Shown here: positions 53,585 through 62,010 of the stretch, piece by piece
Numbering within the stretch: position 1 is the stretch's first letter
How the letters are laid out: each line of letters opens with the position of its first letter
Source of the DNA: UBA4782 sp034430215
GTDB lineage: Bacteria; Chloroflexota; Anaerolineae; Anaerolineales; Anaerolineaceae
NCBI GenBank assembly: GCA_034430215.1
Contig: DAOUFE010000037.1
Span: forward strand, 1-64,000
Reading direction: 5' to 3'
Length of the DNA stretch: 64,000 nucleotides
Program-made: the position numbers and the translations under genes
The notes under the pieces: model-generated
What the model was told of the DNA's origin: nothing
Database searches by the model: none
What the model saw: the letters and a program-made list of their open reading frames with translations, nothing else

Positions 53585-54468
53585 TATTCCGATTGACGGC
53601 AGGCTTCAAGAACCGCAGAACTACCTGCCCGTTTTTCAAGATCCAATGCCCAGCGTAGTCCTTGACCGTAAATATCCGTTCGAGATACCATCGCAGAAGA
53701 CTGCATCCGTTCACCTAATGCTTCCAGCACCTTCCAGGCAGCCCATTCAGCAGTACCTTCACGCACAAGGGTATTGTGCAATAAGGGACAGTTTTCTCCC
53801 TGCCAGGCGTGCGTCAATTCATGTGAACAGACCTGGATGAAGAGTAACCGGGGAAGCCCAGTTTGGATGTATATGCCGCGTTTAATACCTCGCCTGGCGT
53901 AAATTCCCAACGTTCTTTCTGGTGGTTCCAACAATGCCGTATTTTGTGCTTCCATTACTTGAGCCAGTTGATTCCGGTCTACCAGCGACAAACTGGTGGG
54001 CACGTTAAGAGTAATTTGAAATAACTGTTCCATCCAGCGGGTCACATCACTGTACAATATCTGAGCTTCTTCCGGAGTGTTGATCGTAGTGGTGAAACAC
54101 TTTTCACAATATTGTCTACCATCCGATAGCTGCCAGCGTTTATCAGAAAAAGGCTGCCCGCAGATATCACAGGTCGGAGGTTCAATGCTGCAAGCCTGGC
54201 AGTAAGGGATCTGACCATTAATGGAATAATACCTGGGAGTAAGGATCGGTTTTCCACACCCCAGACAATGAAGCAAATTCTGCTGGCAGGTGGTGCAGAC
54301 GGGCTGGCTTCCATCTGCCATGGGTATGCCACAGATCTGGCACCTTGGTTTGTGGTTTACGCAATCTCGACAAACACGCAGTATCTGACCTGCCTGCCAC
54401 CGGTCATGGTGATAGAGAAAGGGTTTGGCCTCTATCTTCTTCCCACATAAATGGCAGAATTCATTCAT
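53584..54468 (-). CDS. LIM-like zinc-finger protein with DA1-type metallopeptidase domain
   Basis: The first 130 residues are dense in LIM-like zinc motifs (CHLC, CRDC, CQIC, CTTC, CLGC, CQAC, CDIC, CEKC). The second half carries HELTHAWQ (His216, Glu217, His220 from this start) and, 17 residues on, REGTAEW, where Glu237 would be the third zinc ligand. This matches the HEMMHAW plus EG layout of the plant LIM-peptidase DA1. The start ATG at 54468 has GGAAGCGAG upstream. In this island it would be a zinc-dependent protease tied to the kinase network. Cytosolic, with no signal peptide. Confidence 0.82.
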   Translation of the reverse strand: MNEFCHLCGKKIEAKPFLYHHDRWQAGQILRVCRDCVNHKPRCQICGIPMADGSQPVCTTCQQNLLHCLGCGKPILTPRYYSINGQIPYCQACSIEPPTCDICGQPFSDKRWQLSDGRQYCEKCFTTTINTPEEAQILYSDVTRWMEQLFQITLNVPTSLSLVDRNQLAQVMEAQNTALLEPPERTLGIYARRGIKRGIYIQTGLPRLLFIQVCSHELTHAWQGENCPLLHNTLVREGTAEWAAWKVLEALGERMQSSAMVSRTDIYGQGLRWALDLEKRAGSSAVLEACRQSE

Positions 54469-54495
54469 GCTCGCTTCCATTTCTTCTTACCATTA

Positions 54496-55560
54496 TTAAT
54501 TATCTACTACTTTTTTCCCGCATGCCGGGCAGTAAAGCATACTGGAATTAAGAGGCATGTGACAATACCAACAGCGTTTGACCTGTGAGTGCGCTGGAAC
54601 AGGCTTTTGAGGATATTTTCGCCTCAGCAAGGGTGGGGTGGAAAGGATCGTCAACAGAGCAGGTATCGCTTCACATTCTGAAGAAGAAAGCGATACCTGG
54701 CAATGCCATTCTCCACCAGGCATAGATGCACCCCATACGATGAGTGATCTATCGCTCGAATGATCCAGAGCCATATGGTGTTGTCCATCTTCAATATGCA
54801 CGTGAAGTCGTGCACCCCCTTCCCAACCCAACATCACCAGCGCATTTTGTTCAGACGGAATTGAAAAGGTGATTGGATCAGGTGCTGTATTTTCGATCAT
54901 CATGAATGCCCGTTGTGTCACAATATCTGCACGTTCAAGGTGTTGTCTTTCTCGTGCTTGTTTTTGCAAAAATTGAGTCTGACCACTGTTTATCAAATAA
55001 GAGAAAATTCTATCTTGCTGTTCATCTTCTAACAGATCAAGAGGAAGACCCCAAAAAATCACGAACCCCTCTTCGAATGGAAAAGAAAATGCTGCCAGCA
55101 GGTTATCTTGCTCATGAACGTGAACAATGGGATTCATATCTGCTTGTTTTTGAAAAAGCAAGGCAGTTTCCCCAGCAAGACTTCGTAGTAATCCAACTCC
55201 GCCCTGGTCTACTAGCAATGGATCTTCAGCTATCAAAGAGATTTTTTCAAATTGAATCGATTTGCTTTCCGGGAATTTGTTGGAAAATATTCCTGTGAAA
55301 AGTTCTGAAGCATCATCTACTTCAATCAGGCAACCACCCTTTTTTACAAAAGCCCGAATCTTCTCGCCAAGGCATTGGATATTCTCCGGTGAAATATCCG
55401 AAGATGGAAAAGAGATCACCAGGTTTTGATATACACACACACTGAGATTATCAAGCAGCTCTCCCCATGGAGAAAGTTCGACTTTCAGGGTTGGAAACAA
55501 GCGGTTCAGCCGGCTGAATACCTCTGGAGGATTTGCGCTGATGATCCATATTGGCTGCAT
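54496..55560 (-). CDS. GATase-like protein with C-terminal zinc ribbon
   Basis: A 354-residue protein starting at the ATG in the TAATG overlap with the PP2C stop codon. The first 200 residues look like a class-I glutamine-amidotransferase/ThuA-like Rossmann fold (IWIISANPPEVFSRL, LVISFPSSDI, FVKKGGCLIEVDD, EGFVIFWGLPLDLL) but I see no catalytic Cys-His pair. A beta-rich middle follows, and the C terminus is one zinc ribbon (CWYCHMPLNSSMLYCPAC). I do not recognise a function. Its place between phosphatase and peptidase suggests a binding or scaffold role. Confidence 0.7.
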   Translation of the reverse strand: MQPIWIISANPPEVFSRLNRLFPTLKVELSPWGELLDNLSVCVYQNLVISFPSSDISPENIQCLGEKIRAFVKKGGCLIEVDDASELFTGIFSNKFPESKSIQFEKISLIAEDPLLVDQGGVGLLRSLAGETALLFQKQADMNPIVHVHEQDNLLAAFSFPFEEGFVIFWGLPLDLLEDEQQDRIFSYLINSGQTQFLQKQARERQHLERADIVTQRAFMMIENTAPDPITFSIPSEQNALVMLGWEGGARLHVHIEDGQHHMALDHSSDRSLIVWGASMPGGEWHCQVSLSSSECEAIPALLTILSTPPLLRRKYPQKPVPAHSQVKRCWYCHMPLNSSMLYCPACGKKVVDN

Positions 55561-56390
55561 TATTTCATCCTGCATAAGACAACACTGATGTTGTCCTCAC
55601 CACCTGCAGCGTTGGCAGCCTGTATCAGGCGATCAGCCGCCTGATCCAAAATAGAGACGGATTGAATAATCGCCAGCATTTGATCGTCCCGCACCATTTC
55701 CCACAACCCATCAGAACACAACAGGAGGATATCACCCGGGTGGAACATTTCATGAAAAATATCTACTTTTATTTCATCCTTTTGACCCAAAGAACGGTAG
55801 ACAACATTCCGTTGTGGGTGGGTGTAAACATCTTCCGGTTGAATTTGCCCCGACGCCACCAAAGTTGCCACCAGCGAATGATCGTTGGTTACCTGATGTA
55901 TCTCATTTTTTCGGATCAGGTAAGTCCGGCTGTCACCGATATTTGCAATGATTGCTGTATTTCCTTTTACCATGGCTAGCGTAAGGGTTGCACCAGCATC
56001 CGCTGCTTGATCAGGTTTATGGTATGCGTAAGAGCGTACCACCTGGTTAGCACGGATGACCGCATTGCGGACTCGTTCTTCCAAAACATTCGCAGGGAGG
56101 CGATAGGTAGGCAGAATACCATTCACCGCATTTTGAATCTCAGCTTCGGTCAACCGTACCGTATTTCGCGGGTCTGGATCAATAAAAAGATCCGCCAGCT
56201 CGCGGCGAATGGTTTCAACCGCCCAATGGCTGGCAACTTCACCACCCATCGTACCACCCATGCCATCAGAGACAATGAATAGACCAACAGGCTCACCTTC
56301 AGATGGGTTGAAGACCTGCTGCCAGGCACGGTCTTCGTTCATATCTCGCACCATTCCCTTATCGGTTGCTGCAACTGCTGAAAGTTTCAT
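55560..56390 (-). CDS. stand-alone PP2C-family protein phosphatase
   Basis: A PP2C of about 276 residues from the ATG at 56390 (GAGGG upstream; the frame is open to a TTG at 56405). All metal-binding motifs are there: MNEDRAW, VSDGMGGTMGGE, IGDSRTYL, CSDGLWEM, GGEDNISVV. It is closest in motif detail to the PP2C parts of the two fusions in the island (THPQRNVVYR loop). It would reverse phosphorylation by the clustered kinases. It is overlapped by one base with the GATase-like gene downstream. Confidence 0.93.
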   Translation of the reverse strand: MKLSAVAATDKGMVRDMNEDRAWQQVFNPSEGEPVGLFIVSDGMGGTMGGEVASHWAVETIRRELADLFIDPDPRNTVRLTEAEIQNAVNGILPTYRLPANVLEERVRNAVIRANQVVRSYAYHKPDQAADAGATLTLAMVKGNTAIIANIGDSRTYLIRKNEIHQVTNDHSLVATLVASGQIQPEDVYTHPQRNVVYRSLGQKDEIKVDIFHEMFHPGDILLLCSDGLWEMVRDDQMLAIIQSVSILDQAADRLIQAANAAGGEDNISVVLCRMK

Positions 56391-56427
56391 CTTCCATTCC
56401 CTCAAAAATTAATTGCAACAGGCCAGG

Positions 56428-59001
56428 TCACTTTTTATCCTGGGCTTTTAAAACAACCATAGACAATAAAATAGAAATAACGCCAAAACCAGCCAGCACT
56501 CCCCAGGTGAACCATAAATGATCTGATGTGCGGTCATAGTTGATATGGAAATCCATCTTCGATTTGATCTGCTCATCGAATTCTTCGATCAGAATGCCAC
56601 CCATATTATTCAAGTGATTCATATCCACAGTCGACCCAAGGGCTTCCATCGTCCATCGCGTGGGAGTGATATAAGAAATCGGTTCAGCCACCTTAGGCAG
56701 CGGGAAAAGCACACCAGAAAAGATGATCTGAATGAACAACACTACCAGGATAACGTAAATAACTGTGTTGCTGTTTTTTACCAGAGTGGAGATCAACAAT
56801 CCCATCCCAATCGCTGCTAACATGGCCAGCAGCAAAGTAATGTAGATTTCAAGGATGGCGGGCATCAGTACTCCATCATTGGGATAGCTTACTTTTAATC
56901 CCACAACGAATAATAAGGCAACACACTGGAGTAAACCAAAGCCCATCAATACTGTTGATTTGGAAAGGATGTATGGGATGATTCCAAGGTTGATCATCCT
57001 TTCACGTTCATAGACCACGCGCTCCTTGACCACCTCATATGCGGCAGCGAATAACCCCAACAAAATGGCAGAAAGGGCAAACATGAACAACAAGCGTTGT
57101 GCATCTGGTGCAATTGAATAGGAACCCTCATCCTTGATCATATGGAAGATTTCACGTTCCGAATTTCCAATCAGATCATTCGACCCGGCAATGATCAACA
57201 GGAAGATACCAATAATTGGCATCACTGCTGAAAGAATGAAAAGGCTCATTTTGTCATTAAAGATCAAGTCAATGTATCGCCGGGTGAGGATGAAGAACTG
57301 GCGGATGTTCATAGCCAGGCTGGCATGCTTCTTATGCTTTGCATTGGTCGATGACCCAGTTGGCTTGGGAATATCAGTCTGCCGGTTGGCAATATATTGC
57401 GTGAAATCCTGCGATTTCTTGTACCTTTCAGCGTATTGGTCTGCTTCCTTTTTGGTATCGACTTTGGCATAAATGGTGGCAAAGTCCGGCGTTTGAAAAT
57501 AGGTGATCGCTTTTTGTGGAGGTCCAAAATAAACCAACTCTCCGTGCGAGAGGAAAACTACCTGATCGCAGGAATCAAGAATATTGGAAGTGGCGTGAGT
57601 GGTTACCAGAACGGTACATCCACTATCTGCCAGATTGTTCAGAGTACGCATCATCTTCTTATCCAGACCCGGATCCAAACCCGAGGTGGGTTCATCCAGG
57701 AATAAAAGGCGCGGCTCTGAAAGCATTTCAGATGCAATACTGACACGCTTTCGCTGTCCACCACTTAACTGGCTGATCTGTACATCCTTTTGTTCGGTCA
57801 TATCAACCATGTCGAGCGTATCATCAATACGGTGCTGTATTTCTTTTCGACTGGTATCGGGGGGTAACCTGAGCATGGCAGTGTATTTCAAAGCATTTTG
57901 CACTGTCAGGCTGGTATGCAAGATATCAGCCTGGGGTACATAACCCATGTCGCGCCGGTACGCATCGTAGTGCCGATACAGGTCATCACCATTGATTAAT
58001 ACCCGTCCTTGAGTAGCACGACGCGAACCATTCAATGCATCCATAAGTGTGGATTTACCAGCGCCGCTGCCACCTACGAGGGCAACAAATTCACGCGGAA
58101 GGATGGTAAGAGAGACATCTTTAAGGATGACCTTGGTGCCTTTATTGGTTTTCACCTCGCGGCGAAGACTGATGCCATCCAATCGCAAGCTGCCCGCAGA
58201 TGCCACAATGGCTGCCTGACCATATACCATCTTGAATGGACCGATCTGAATGACGTCACCTACCTTCAACGAGACGCTTTTGATCCGTTTTCCATTCACA
58301 TAAGTACCATTGGTTGAGCCAACATCTATCAAGTCGTGTCCGCTGGCAGTACGCACGAATTGCGCATGTTTCCAGGAAACAATGGATGCATTAAGAGGGA
58401 TAGCAGATTGCGGATCACGCCCAATAGTAGCAACGGGCATGCTCGATATCATTGCCATATCAATATTAAAGGCAGTAGTGACCGCTGCTGTAACATCCTT
58501 CGTTTCAAGGTATGTCAGTGAAACCGAGTTACCGTAGATATCACCAATACGGATGACATCACCGTTCTGCAATGGAACAGCAACCTTTGAAGGTATCTGG
58601 CGGCCTCGAAGGAACGTCCCATTCCGGCTGCCAAGGTCTTCGATGACATACCCGCCATCGGCTGGATAGATCCTGGCATGATGTCGGGAAATATCGGGTA
58701 GACCAACAGGATTTTGTTGACTTGGTAAACCGATTTGGATATCTGCTGTTGGGTCGCGACCAATGGCAAGAGGTTGTTGTGCCAGGATGACAGTTCTTTC
58801 CACCTGTCCTTCGCGAATGATCAGACGTGGTTGATTAGGTGCCGGTGCTTGCACAGGCGGCACATCAGAAGAGCTTGCTTTTGTTGTAGCTGGGCTAGAC
58901 GCAGGTGATGGCGGTACTATCAGTTTTCCGCAAGTTGGACAGAAGCGAGCCCCTGCCCGGATGGGTGATTTACAATGAGGACATTCCATTATCTGGTTCA
59001 T
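56428..59001 (-). CDS. zinc-ribbon, double-FHA, ABCG-type ABC transporter
   Basis: An 857-residue half-transporter. Order: zinc ribbon (CPHCKSPIRAGARFCPTC), FHA 1 (about 65-165; IGRDPTAD, SRHHAR, GSRNGT), FHA 2 (about 185-270; IGRDPQSA, GSTNGT, but SWKHA in place of SRxHA), ABC ATPase (about 280-500; GGSGAGKST, LSGGQRKR, LLFLDEPTSGLD), then an ABC-2 membrane domain of about six helices (590-855). ABCG-type pumps export lipids or other molecules; the substrate is unknown. The FHA domains would couple it to the kinases. It overlaps the upstream FHA gene by four bases (ATGA). Confidence 0.92.
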   Translation of the reverse strand: MNQIMECPHCKSPIRAGARFCPTCGKLIVPPSPASSPATTKASSSDVPPVQAPAPNQPRLIIREGQVERTVILAQQPLAIGRDPTADIQIGLPSQQNPVGLPDISRHHARIYPADGGYVIEDLGSRNGTFLRGRQIPSKVAVPLQNGDVIRIGDIYGNSVSLTYLETKDVTAAVTTAFNIDMAMISSMPVATIGRDPQSAIPLNASIVSWKHAQFVRTASGHDLIDVGSTNGTYVNGKRIKSVSLKVGDVIQIGPFKMVYGQAAIVASAGSLRLDGISLRREVKTNKGTKVILKDVSLTILPREFVALVGGSGAGKSTLMDALNGSRRATQGRVLINGDDLYRHYDAYRRDMGYVPQADILHTSLTVQNALKYTAMLRLPPDTSRKEIQHRIDDTLDMVDMTEQKDVQISQLSGGQRKRVSIASEMLSEPRLLFLDEPTSGLDPGLDKKMMRTLNNLADSGCTVLVTTHATSNILDSCDQVVFLSHGELVYFGPPQKAITYFQTPDFATIYAKVDTKKEADQYAERYKKSQDFTQYIANRQTDIPKPTGSSTNAKHKKHASLAMNIRQFFILTRRYIDLIFNDKMSLFILSAVMPIIGIFLLIIAGSNDLIGNSEREIFHMIKDEGSYSIAPDAQRLLFMFALSAILLGLFAAAYEVVKERVVYERERMINLGIIPYILSKSTVLMGFGLLQCVALLFVVGLKVSYPNDGVLMPAILEIYITLLLAMLAAIGMGLLISTLVKNSNTVIYVILVVLFIQIIFSGVLFPLPKVAEPISYITPTRWTMEALGSTVDMNHLNNMGGILIEEFDEQIKSKMDFHINYDRTSDHLWFTWGVLAGFGVISILLSMVVLKAQDKK

Positions 59002-59747
59002 GGCATGTAAGTGAAAACAAGACCACCCAGACGTATTTCATCACCAGGGTTTATGGGAATATGCTGACCTGGTTGTAAACGCACTCGATTGACATAGGTA
59101 TAATTCGCACTTCCTAAATCTTCTATACATATTGTATCGCCATCCATCACCAACCTGCAGTGCTTGCGAGAGACTCCGCGTTCAATGCCACCGTACAGGG
59201 TGGTATCGATTTCAGGGAAGATACTGCTGATGGGATCGACTCTACCAATCAAAATTTCAGTTTTTCCAGGGGGTAATGGAATAACAGTAGAAGTTCCCTG
59301 AACAACCAGAGATCCAATAATAAAAGGTCCCTGAGGTGTGGTTATGATGGATTGGGCTTGTTCAGGAGAGGTTGCTGGAACAGGTTGCTCGACCTGTGGG
59401 ACGGCAGGTTGAACTGGCACAGGAGGAGTTGGGATATTGGCAACAGGCGGAACTTCACCCTGTTGTACAGGTACAGGCGGTACAGGAGCGGAAACGGCAA
59501 CAGGAGGTAACTGCACACCGCAGTCGTTACAAAATATTTCACCTGCCACATACGGTGCACCACAATTCGGGCAAACTGCAGCCTGTGCACTTGCTGACGA
59601 TTGCGACACTGCTTGAGGTGGTGCGGGCGTTGCTGGAGTTGGACAAGGGACAGCTTGTTCCTGCTCTTTCAAGGGTGCACCACAGATATCGCAAAAGATA
59701 GCATTTTCATCAACGGCTTGGTGGCAACAAGGACAAATCACTGACAT
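58998..59747 (-). CDS. double zinc-ribbon FHA protein
   Basis: A 249-residue cytosolic protein: two zinc ribbons (CPCCHQAVDENAIFCDIC, CPNCGAPYVAGEIFCNDC), a Pro/Val-rich linker of about 70 residues, and an FHA domain (about 150-249; ILIGRVDPISSIFPEIDTT, SRKHCRL, GSANYTYVN). The phosphothreonine-binding Arg, Ser and His are in place. It is directly upstream of and overlapping the FHA-ABC gene, so it is likely a partner or adaptor of that transporter. Confidence 0.9.
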   Translation of the reverse strand: MSVICPCCHQAVDENAIFCDICGAPLKEQEQAVPCPTPATPAPPQAVSQSSASAQAAVCPNCGAPYVAGEIFCNDCGVQLPPVAVSAPVPPVPVQQGEVPPVANIPTPPVPVQPAVPQVEQPVPATSPEQAQSIITTPQGPFIIGSLVVQGTSTVIPLPPGKTEILIGRVDPISSIFPEIDTTLYGGIERGVSRKHCRLVMDGDTICIEDLGSANYTYVNRVRLQPGQHIPINPGDEIRLGGLVFTYMP

Positions 59748-59783
59748 AATTTACTCTCCACAAATAATCCCTTATAAAGCGGC

Positions 59784-59821
59784 GACGGGATTAGGCAAAT
59801 AGCGAATCACCCGATCCCGTC
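59784..59821. other. inverted repeat between the two FHA genes
   Basis: Arms GACGGGAT (59784-59791) and ATCCCGTC (59814-59821) enclose a 22-base loop in the 99-base gap between FHA genes. No T-run follows on the minus strand. A weak terminator or regulatory hairpin is possible. Confidence 0.4.
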
Positions 59822-59846
59822 AAAGCGATTGACTCTTGCAGAAAGA

Positions 59847-60515
59847 CTAGCTGTAATAGACCAGCCTTAATCTGCCTAATACTAGTTCATCCCCAGCATT
59901 CAGAGGTACTTTTTGTCCGGGAATCAACTGCTGCCCACGCAGGTGAGTTTTATTAACTGCATTGAGATCTTCTACTACTAATTGGCTGCCCTGCATCGAT
60001 AGCTTGCAATGTTGGCGGCTGACACCCTGGTTTAGACCGTCATGTGGATCAAGATCCACATCTGGGAAGTTTCCGCTCACAGGATCTTCACGTCCTATTA
60101 ATATCTCAGTTTTTCCCACAGGAATGGGAATACTGGCACCCGTGGCAACGACCTTAAAAGAACCTGTGACAGTATAACTGGCGGGTGCCTGCCATTGTGG
60201 TTGAACTGGTTGTGGCGGGTAGGCTTGTTCAGGAGGAACGTATGCAGGTGGTGCTGGAGGCGTATATACCGGAGGTGCTGGTGGTTGTGGAACATAGCCC
60301 TGTTGACCAGGTGCAGCCATAAGGGATGATCCACAATTCTCACAAAATACAGCACCTGCTACATTCCCAAAACCGCACGATGGACAGGGGATTGATCCTG
60401 CTTGAGGTACAGGCATAGGACCTGGCATCGCATTGGCTAAATTTTGCCCACAATTATCACAAAATACTGCACCGGGGGTTGTAGGCTGACCACAAGCTGG
60501 ACATACTGCACTCAT
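59847..60515 (-). CDS. double zinc-ribbon FHA protein
   Basis: A 222-residue paralogue of the gene at 58998: ribbons CPACGQPTTPGAVFCDNC and CPSCGFGNVAGAVFCENC, a Pro/Tyr/Gln-rich linker, and a C-terminal FHA domain (about 125-222; ILIGREDPVSGNFPDVDLD, SRQHCKL, NKTHLRG). It has a strong GGAGG ribosome site. The Arg, Ser and His of the phosphopeptide pocket are kept. It would link phosphorylated proteins to zinc-ribbon partners. Confidence 0.9.
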   Translation of the reverse strand: MSAVCPACGQPTTPGAVFCDNCGQNLANAMPGPMPVPQAGSIPCPSCGFGNVAGAVFCENCGSSLMAAPGQQGYVPQPPAPPVYTPPAPPAYVPPEQAYPPQPVQPQWQAPASYTVTGSFKVVATGASIPIPVGKTEILIGREDPVSGNFPDVDLDPHDGLNQGVSRQHCKLSMQGSQLVVEDLNAVNKTHLRGQQLIPGQKVPLNAGDELVLGRLRLVYYS

Positions 60516-60572
60516 GTGTTTCCTCCTCAGATAAGATCTTCTTTCGAGATGAAGTTCCCTTTTCTTCTGCTC

Positions 60573-61862
60573 CTATGGGGTGGGAGGTGGTGTGACTTCA
60601 TCAGGTAAATTTTCGGTTAACCGTTTTGTTTCATAACGCAGTCGTTGTGTGGCTGCGGTATCCACTTTTCCTTGTTGTTCCAATTGGTTGGCTTGCGACA
60701 AGACATTCTGAGCCAGCTCGTCTTGACCAAGCTCGATCAAACGGGTGGCAGTCGCTTTCAACCGTTGGGTTGCATTCGCTACTTGCCCTGCTGCCAGTTC
60801 ATCCAAAGCCTGGGTTTGTAGTTTGTGTGCCACAACCCTTTCCAAAATATTCATCACGTGGGGATTCAACTGATTGGCAGCCGCAGCATCATCGGTGACT
60901 GTGACAATAACATCACTGCTCACCCGTTGCCCAGTAAGATGATTGGCAGGGACATCGTATGTAATATCTACCTGGAACATCCGATAGACACCTGCAGGGC
61001 GTACTGGCAGCAGCACTTCCAATAACATACTTTGCCCCTTGCTATGCTCAATATCCCCAAAGAAAACCTGCACGTCTGTATCTGAGATAGATCGGGGATC
61101 AAGCGGGCTGATAAGGGGAACCACACGCCATGCTTTCTTCACAAGCACGTTACTGGCAAGCCGCAAAGTTAATTGAGCATTGGTAACTGCAATCCCCTGC
61201 ATGGATGTAAGAGTTTTTTCGAATATTGCTGTTGCTTTATCAGGCGTGTCGATGACGTACCATTCACCCCCCGATTGTTGAGCAAGTTTTTCCAGGAAAG
61301 CTGGATCCCAGTTACTTTCATCACCCACACCCATACCCATTACATGCAAGGGAAAACCATATTGCCTTGCTTGCTCTGCTATTGCCTGGCATTGCGGTTG
61401 ATCTTCCCAGGTTTGCCCATCTGTTAAAAGAAGCATACGGCTGACACGGTCTGCTGATGCACCTTTTTGCAATTCATTCAAGCCAGCCTGCATGCCGACT
61501 GACATGCGGGTACCACCGCGTTCTTGAATACCTGCAATCCTGTGTTTGATATCCTCACGGTCAGCGACTGGCTGGCAGGGTATGATAATGTCTGCCCGTT
61601 CATCGAAGATCACGATGGATAAGGTGTCGTTTGGATTCAATCGATCCACAATGAGACTGGCTGCTGTTTTTAAGTTTACCAGTTTTTCTCCTGCCATCGA
61701 GCCAGAACGATCCAATACCAGGCAAAAATTGATAGCCGCCTGTGCTGCTGGAGCCAATTCTGTAGGCATGGCTTCGATCAATAAATATGCCTGCTGCGGC
61801 GTGGGGAGACTGGCATATTGAGCTCGATTAGTATTGATGGTAATCGCTATTTCACCACTCAT
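60573..61862 (-). CDS. cytosolic VWA-domain protein with helical C terminus
   Basis: A 429-residue VWA protein with MIDAS DRSGSMAGEK, LLLTDGQTWED, and the shared helical C terminus (ATQRLKATATRLIELGQDELAQNV ... TQRLRYETKRL). It lacks a signal sequence. An AAAGGAG ribosome site precedes the ATG. It is the closest relative, by MIDAS and C-terminal sequence, of the VWA at 47081. It follows the pseudokinase-PP2C gene, the same PP2C-VWA pairing as at 47081-50351. Confidence 0.92.
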   Translation of the reverse strand: MSGEIAITINTNRAQYASLPTPQQAYLLIEAMPTELAPAAQAAINFCLVLDRSGSMAGEKLVNLKTAASLIVDRLNPNDTLSIVIFDERADIIIPCQPVADREDIKHRIAGIQERGGTRMSVGMQAGLNELQKGASADRVSRMLLLTDGQTWEDQPQCQAIAEQARQYGFPLHVMGMGVGDESNWDPAFLEKLAQQSGGEWYVIDTPDKATAIFEKTLTSMQGIAVTNAQLTLRLASNVLVKKAWRVVPLISPLDPRSISDTDVQVFFGDIEHSKGQSMLLEVLLPVRPAGVYRMFQVDITYDVPANHLTGQRVSSDVIVTVTDDAAAANQLNPHVMNILERVVAHKLQTQALDELAAGQVANATQRLKATATRLIELGQDELAQNVLSQANQLEQQGKVDTAATQRLRYETKRLTENLPDEVTPPPTP

Positions 61863-61923
61863 GATGATTCTTCTCCTTTTTTGAAGAATGCCTCAAAGGA
61901 TAGCGCTACAAATATTTTATCTA

Positions 61924-61952
61924 ATTATGACCTTATGCCCTGCACAATGCAA
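61924..61952 (-). promoter_or_regulatory. candidate promoter for the VWA gene
   Basis: On the minus strand TTGCAT (61947-61952), a 17-base spacer and CATAAT (61924-61929) lie 62 bases before the ATG at 61862, in a 148-base gap. The match is moderate. Confidence 0.4.
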
Positions 61953-61967
61953 GCATTATTCATTTGT

Positions 61968-62002
61968 GTCTGAACTTCCAACCTGCTTAATAATGTTCAG
62001 AC
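61968..62002. other. inverted repeat downstream of the pseudokinase-PP2C gene
   Basis: Perfect 8-base arms GTCTGAAC (61968-61975) and GTTCAGAC (61995-62002) begin nine bases after the PP2C stop codon. There is no T-run. It may be a weak terminator or mRNA 3' end hairpin. Confidence 0.4.
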
Positions 62003-62010
62003 TTTACTGC

